Source of the DNA: CAZOOM01 sp964460795
GTDB taxonomy: Bacteria > Omnitrophota > Omnitrophia > Omnitrophales > Aquincolibacteriaceae
DNA: 45,326 nt
NCBI GenBank assembly: GCA_964460795.1
Contig: CAYWRU010000023.1
Location: 1 to 45,326, forward strand
Reading direction: 5' to 3'
Below are positions 42,166 through 45,326 of this stretch, one piece after another (position 1 is the first letter of the stretch; every line of letters starts with the position of its first letter). The position numbers were made by a program, and so were the translations under genes. A model generated the notes under the pieces. The model was given only the letters and a program-made list of their open reading frames with translations. It did no database searches and was not told where the DNA came from.

Positions 42166-42582
42166 TTAGATGAAAAATATTTCAGAAATCAAATTACCAT
42201 GTATATCAAAATTTTTTTGACTTATCAAAGTTTTTTTAAAATAAAGATTGTATTCAACAGGAATGCCTCTTTCGTTATACCATTTCCACCAACCAATTCT
42301 CCTCCCATCTTCATCATATTGCCCTTCATAATTAATGACTTTGGAATTCTTATGCCAAACTTTAATTTTTCCAATTTCTTCTCCATTAATAAAATTAGTT
42401 TGCTTATACAAACTCTCATCATTCAAAAAACTATTCCACAAACCTTCTCTTTTACCATTTGAATATTTACCTTTTTCAGTCCCATGTTCAATATTAAGTT
42501 TTTTGTTCAAATACACAAAATGCTCTTCCCAGTAGCCAGTTTTATTTCCATTAGAATCATATTTATTTATTTGTACATTCAT
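42166..42582 (-). CDS. multi-repeat MORN_2-like protein, 138 aa
   Basis: NKYDSNGNKTGYWEEHFVYL; GKYSNGKREGLWNSFLNDES, FINGEEIGKIKVWHKNS, GQYDEDGRRIGWWKWYNERG; terminal LISEIFFI. Organised exactly like the next gene, a tandem duplicate. Confidence 0.82.
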   Translation of the reverse strand: MNVQINKYDSNGNKTGYWEEHFVYLNKKLNIEHGTEKGKYSNGKREGLWNSFLNDESLYKQTNFINGEEIGKIKVWHKNSKVINYEGQYDEDGRRIGWWKWYNERGIPVEYNLYFKKTLISQKNFDIHGNLISEIFFI

Positions 42583-42583
42583 A

Positions 42584-43006
42584 TTAATTGATAAAAATAG
42601 TTTCGGTTGATAAGCCCCCTTTGTAATTATATTGTTTTTCTAAAAGAGCAATATGGTTTGCATAAAACAAAGATTGTATTGGCAATCCTTTGTCGTTATA
42701 CCAGTGCCACCATCCATGATTAAGTCCAAATTCATTATATGAACCCTTACAATAAAAAGCATTTGAGTGCTGATGCTTAACAATATATTCTCCTGTAGTT
42801 ATACCATGAGTATAATTTGTTTCTTTGTATAGGCTTCCATCAGCAAAAAGTTGAACCCATTGACCATGTCTCTTGCCATTAAGATATTTACCTTTTTCTA
42901 CACCTTGTCTAATCTTTCTATGTTTCTCATCCCAATAGCTAATAGGCTCTGTCCAGGAGCCTTTTTTGTTTTTAAATTTATCATATCTATTGACTTTGGA
43001 CTTCAT
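42584..43006 (-). CDS. multi-repeat MORN_2-like protein, 140 aa
   Basis: NRYDKFKNKKGSWTEPISYW; GKYLNGKRHGQWVQLFADGS, GSYNEFGLNHGWWHWYNDKG; terminal STETIFIN. Pairs with the 138-aa gene one base downstream. Confidence 0.82.
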   Translation of the reverse strand: MKSKVNRYDKFKNKKGSWTEPISYWDEKHRKIRQGVEKGKYLNGKRHGQWVQLFADGSLYKETNYTHGITTGEYIVKHQHSNAFYCKGSYNEFGLNHGWWHWYNDKGLPIQSLFYANHIALLEKQYNYKGGLSTETIFIN

Positions 43007-43040
43007 AGATTAATTTATCTAATATAAATTTATTACTTAT

Positions 43041-43448
43041 TTATCTTCTTCTCTTAGTCTTGTTCGAAAAAATGGTTAGTCCGAATATTTCATAGATAAT
43101 CTCGCAGGTTCCATAGCCGCCCATATCAACTGTTTTAACTTCATCTTCGTTGAAGTAACAATAATAGATTGTACCATTACCCTTATAGAAATCGACTGTA
43201 ATGAACTTTGTATAGTCATATATGCCAAGATAGGCAAACTTATTTAAAATGGTCTGATTTTGAATTGTATTGCTTCCTCTGACCTTTCCATCTTCACCGC
43301 TCATGTCGAATCGGTAATGTTCGTTTCTAAGGTCAATATTCTTTTGTGCGCTGTTTATTACAACATCTGGATAAGCAAGTGTCTTGCGGATAAATGCAAG
43401 AACATCATCCATATCCATTTCAACTAATTTTTCTGCGGTTGCATTCAT
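43041..43448 (-). CDS. hypothetical protein, 135 aa
   Basis: MNATAEKLVEMDMDDVLAFI; helical start, then strands (FITVDFYKGNGTIYYCYFNE, DEVKTVDMGGYGTCEIIYEI) and a basic tail (SNKTKRRR). Not in either paralogue family. Function unknown. Confidence 0.76.
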   Translation of the reverse strand: MNATAEKLVEMDMDDVLAFIRKTLAYPDVVINSAQKNIDLRNEHYRFDMSGEDGKVRGSNTIQNQTILNKFAYLGIYDYTKFITVDFYKGNGTIYYCYFNEDEVKTVDMGGYGTCEIIYEIFGLTIFSNKTKRRR

Positions 43449-43458
43449 TTATTGTAAA

Positions 43459-43710
43459 TTAATTTGATAATATTAACATCATAAATAAACCAATGGTCAT
43501 AATTATGAATATTGCAAATGCTAAAAACAAAATAAACATAGCTATACTAATACTAAAAAGCGAAGCAATCATTGATATAAAACAAAGAACAAATGGTATC
43601 ATCATCCAACAAAGCACGTATATCACAGCTTTCTTTCCTCTACAGTTTTTTAACCAATTTATTAAAAAAGCAAAAACTCCAATTTCTTGTTTTAAATTAT
43701 ATTTTTCCAT
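43459..43710 (-). CDS. small membrane protein, 83 aa
   Basis: Soluble N-terminal 28 residues with a basic patch (KNCRGKK), then two adjacent TM helices (VIYVLCWMMIPFVLCFISMI; ISIAMFILFLAFAIFIIMTI). Inner-membrane hairpin protein; possible exclusion or lysis-related role, not shown. Confidence 0.78.
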   Translation of the reverse strand: MEKYNLKQEIGVFAFLINWLKNCRGKKAVIYVLCWMMIPFVLCFISMIASLFSISIAMFILFLAFAIFIIMTIGLFMMLILSN

Positions 43711-43730
43711 TGTTTTTATATTTAATATGA

Positions 43731-43949
43731 TTAATCATTTATTTGGTCAAATGTAGCTATACCTTCTTTGATTTCAACAATAACCTTAACATTAATCCCT
43801 CTTACTCCTTCTTCTGTTTCAAGTTCATATGTCTTGCTCTTATGTTTTACTTCAATAATACATCCGCTCCATAGACCATTGTAATAGCCATCAGGAAGTG
43901 TAGTTACTTGAGGAACCTTTTCGGTGATTGATAAAATTTTGTTTTTCAT
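43731..43949 (-). CDS. small protein with GLWSG domain, 72 aa
   Basis: TLPDGYYNGLWSGCIIEVKH, ETEEGVRGINVKVIVEIKEG: clearly homologous to the last 65 residues of the 308-aa gene nearby. Beta-rich; function unknown. Confidence 0.8.
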   Translation of the reverse strand: MKNKILSITEKVPQVTTLPDGYYNGLWSGCIIEVKHKSKTYELETEEGVRGINVKVIVEIKEGIATFDQIND

Positions 43950-44159
43950 TTATTCTATAGTTTTTAAAGTTAAACTTGCCTTAATAGAATTTTGTCCGTT
44001 GCCATCTCCAAGATACTTATCAACATCTACTTGAAAAATAACACTTGCAGCATCTCCTGTATTTAGACGGATTTGTTTTTCTTTTTCAATGTAGTTAATA
44101 ATGGCTGTTTGAATTTCTGACTCCGAAAGAGTAATTGTTTTTGCAATTTCTGTTTTCAT
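43950..44159 (-). CDS. hypothetical protein, 69 aa
   Basis: MKTEIAKTITLSESEIQTAI, helix then two strands (AASVIFQVDVDKYLGDGNGQ; SIKASLTLKTIE). Starts directly after the 72-aa gene begins on the same strand order; likely co-transcribed. Function unknown. Confidence 0.76.
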   Translation of the reverse strand: MKTEIAKTITLSESEIQTAIINYIEKEKQIRLNTGDAASVIFQVDVDKYLGDGNGQNSIKASLTLKTIE

Positions 44160-44167
44160 TTTATTAT

Positions 44168-45094
44168 TTATTTTGTTGTTACTGAAATGGCTGCACCATC
44201 TTTAATTACAACTGTTGCTGAAATATTAAAGCCTCTTACTCCTTCTTTTGTTTCAATATCATATACTTCACCATTGTGAATTACTGAAATTACATGGCCA
44301 CTCCAAAGACCGCTATATGAGCCATCTGGCAATGTAGCTGGTTGAGCAACTTTCTTCGTAATTGATTTGCTCTTAGAAGCATAATCTTCCTCTAACAATT
44401 CAATTAATTTGTTTAAGCAAACAATTTCAGCAAGCTTTTGAGATTCAAATGTATATTTGCTATAAATTTTATGAACTCTGTTTGCAGCTATGATTGTAAA
44501 TACGTAGTTATCATTTTCAGGTTTTTCGATGAATTTAACGTAGCCTTTTTTCTCAAACCAATTAAATACTTCAGAAATCATTGGAGCCAATGAATAAGTA
44601 TTATGAATATCTTTTAGCTTACACAAATGAAAATCAACACTTGTATCTGCACTACCATATCGAGAAAGTCTTCCATTATGAGTATAATAACCAATGCTTG
44701 GTTCATCATATCCAATTGACTTAAGAGCCTCAGCTTGTTCAAAGCTTACAAACCCAGGAATGGTTGCAAATGTAGCCTTATAATAGTCATGAAGCGATTC
44801 AACTCCTTCAAGAGTCGGATAATCATTAAGAGGTAAGTGAGCAATAATAGCCTTTACAGAACCATCAAATATTCTATGAAAGCAAAATTCCTCAGGAGAC
44901 TTCTCTACATAAGCCATATTTAACTCTCGAAGATACCAAGAATTCTCAGGGTTTTTTTCATCAGGAATTCTGATTTTATCTGATTCATATTCTTCATGAA
45001 TCTCAAGACACCAACCTCCATCTTTAACTGGAGTTTTGGCATCATCATCAATTAATAATAGGTATTTATTTGGGATATGAATTACTTTTTTCAT
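44168..45094 (-). CDS. large accessory protein with C-terminal GLWSG domain, 308 aa
   Basis: Middle third, FVSFEQAEALKSIGYDEPSI, GYYTHNGRLSRYG, then LAPMISEVFNWFEKKGYVKF, follows a pattern common in Bacteroidota phage proteins of unknown function. The last 65 residues (TLPDGSYSGLWSGHVISVIH, ETKEGVRGFNISATVVIKDG) equal the stand-alone 72-aa protein at 43731, so that gene is a domain duplicate. Confidence 0.8.
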   Translation of the reverse strand: MKKVIHIPNKYLLLIDDDAKTPVKDGGWCLEIHEEYESDKIRIPDEKNPENSWYLRELNMAYVEKSPEEFCFHRIFDGSVKAIIAHLPLNDYPTLEGVESLHDYYKATFATIPGFVSFEQAEALKSIGYDEPSIGYYTHNGRLSRYGSADTSVDFHLCKLKDIHNTYSLAPMISEVFNWFEKKGYVKFIEKPENDNYVFTIIAANRVHKIYSKYTFESQKLAEIVCLNKLIELLEEDYASKSKSITKKVAQPATLPDGSYSGLWSGHVISVIHNGEVYDIETKEGVRGFNISATVVIKDGAAISVTTK

Positions 45095-45095
45095 A

Positions 45096-45281
45096 TTATT
45101 TTGAGGTTAAAAATTTATGTAAATTGTTTACTGCAAACGCTTTCTTAACTTGTTCAATTGCTTCATTGATGTCATGCTTACTTTTTCCAACGCCAATCTC
45201 CTCTCCATTTTGTGTAAGAACAACTTTAATTTGTCCTGTAGTAATTTGAACATCAAGAATTAAACCAGTTGGGTTTTTCAT
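45096..45281 (-). CDS. hypothetical protein, 61 aa
   Basis: MKNPTGLILDVQITTGQIKV, helix NEAIEQVKKAFAVNN, basic end. The ATG at 45281 overlaps by ATGA an open frame entering from the window edge, so translational coupling sets this start; a longer TTG form is less likely. Confidence 0.72.
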   Translation of the reverse strand: MKNPTGLILDVQITTGQIKVVLTQNGEEIGVGKSKHDINEAIEQVKKAFAVNNLHKFLTSK

Positions 45282-45326
45282 TTTCTTATTAACGCAGTGA
45301 GACATCCACAATGAATTATCCTTATT
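45278..45326 (-). CDS. possible 3' end of an upstream gene (partial)
   Basis: The frame IRIIHCGCLTALIRK runs from the window edge to a TGA that overlaps the next ATG by four bases. Too short to be sure. Confidence 0.35.
   Translation of the reverse strand, partial: IRIIHCGCLTALIRK

Noticed and set aside
1..45326. Global reassignment of TAA as a sense codon
   Set aside because: Three genes contain in-frame TAA, but most genes end in TAA followed closely by another start or terminator; reassignment would fuse many of them.
1..45326. CRISPR array, insertion sequence or transposase
   Set aside because: No regularly spaced identical repeats with unique spacers and no transposase motifs; the repeats at 31.3-31.9 kb are degenerate and unevenly spaced.

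Overview
The window reads as an accessory arm of a large tailed phage (or close relative) of a Bacteroidota host, probably Flavobacteriia. The evidence: about 110 short, tightly packed, AT-rich genes; Bacteroidota-type promoters (TTTG-N19/20-TATATTTG); Bacteroidota-style lipoprotein signals; phage tRNAs; four free-standing homing-type endonucleases; a GP88-family phage protein; a ParB-like protein; and a phage-encoded ECF-type sigma factor. I recognise no capsid, tail, packaging or replication gene, so the identification is an inference. The standard genetic code fits.

Layout. (1) 1-10.6 kb, + strand: small orphan genes, most with their own promoter, plus one ncRNA and a GP88-family gene. (2) 10.7-13.4 kb, - strand: a tRNA island with an initiator-like tRNA-Met interrupted by a 220-nt group I intron and three Glu-like tRNAs, bracketed by two homing-type endonucleases. 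(3) 13.4-18.2 kb, + strand: a tRNA-shaped ncRNA, more small genes, an envelope barrel-like protein, and two tRNA-like sequences with D-loop insertions beside an HNH endonuclease. (4) 18.3-28.8 kb, + strand: ParB-like protein, lipoprotein, a 354-aa protein followed by another homing endonuclease, the sigma factor, two UVR-motif proteins and orphan genes. (5) 28.9-30.6 kb, + strand: seven tandem MORN_2/YwqK-like genes. (6) 30.65-31.9 kb: three structured ncRNAs, two of them paralogous, then about 0.75 kb of repeat-rich noncoding DNA where the two gene sets converge. (7) 32.0-45.3 kb, - strand: about 21 more MORN_2-like genes, an eight-member second paralogous family, and other orphans.

Regulation is the clearest system. 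Three promoter classes can be read directly. Class I is CC-N17-CCATATA, 30 copies, all on the + strand left of 31 kb; its spacer is a T-tract that often also forms the tail of an intrinsic terminator for the gene before it. In twelve genes the ATG starts 6-7 nt after the motif, so these mRNAs are probably leaderless. Class II is AAC-N16-CGTATA, 12 copies on both strands with no variation in spacer length. It has the architecture of an ECF sigma promoter and is the best candidate target of the sigma factor at 22.2 kb. It drives the tRNA island, one ncRNA, a repeat-rich noncoding locus and parts of the paralogue arrays. Class III is the host housekeeping type.

The most unusual features are the coherent ECF regulon, the fused terminator-promoter units that look like cassette boundaries, the intron-bearing initiator tRNA, the ncRNA set, and the expanded arrays of tiny MORN_2-like and second-family proteins. 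The last include a fusion of the two families and two pseudogenes. Three otherwise coherent reading frames carry a single in-frame TAA.
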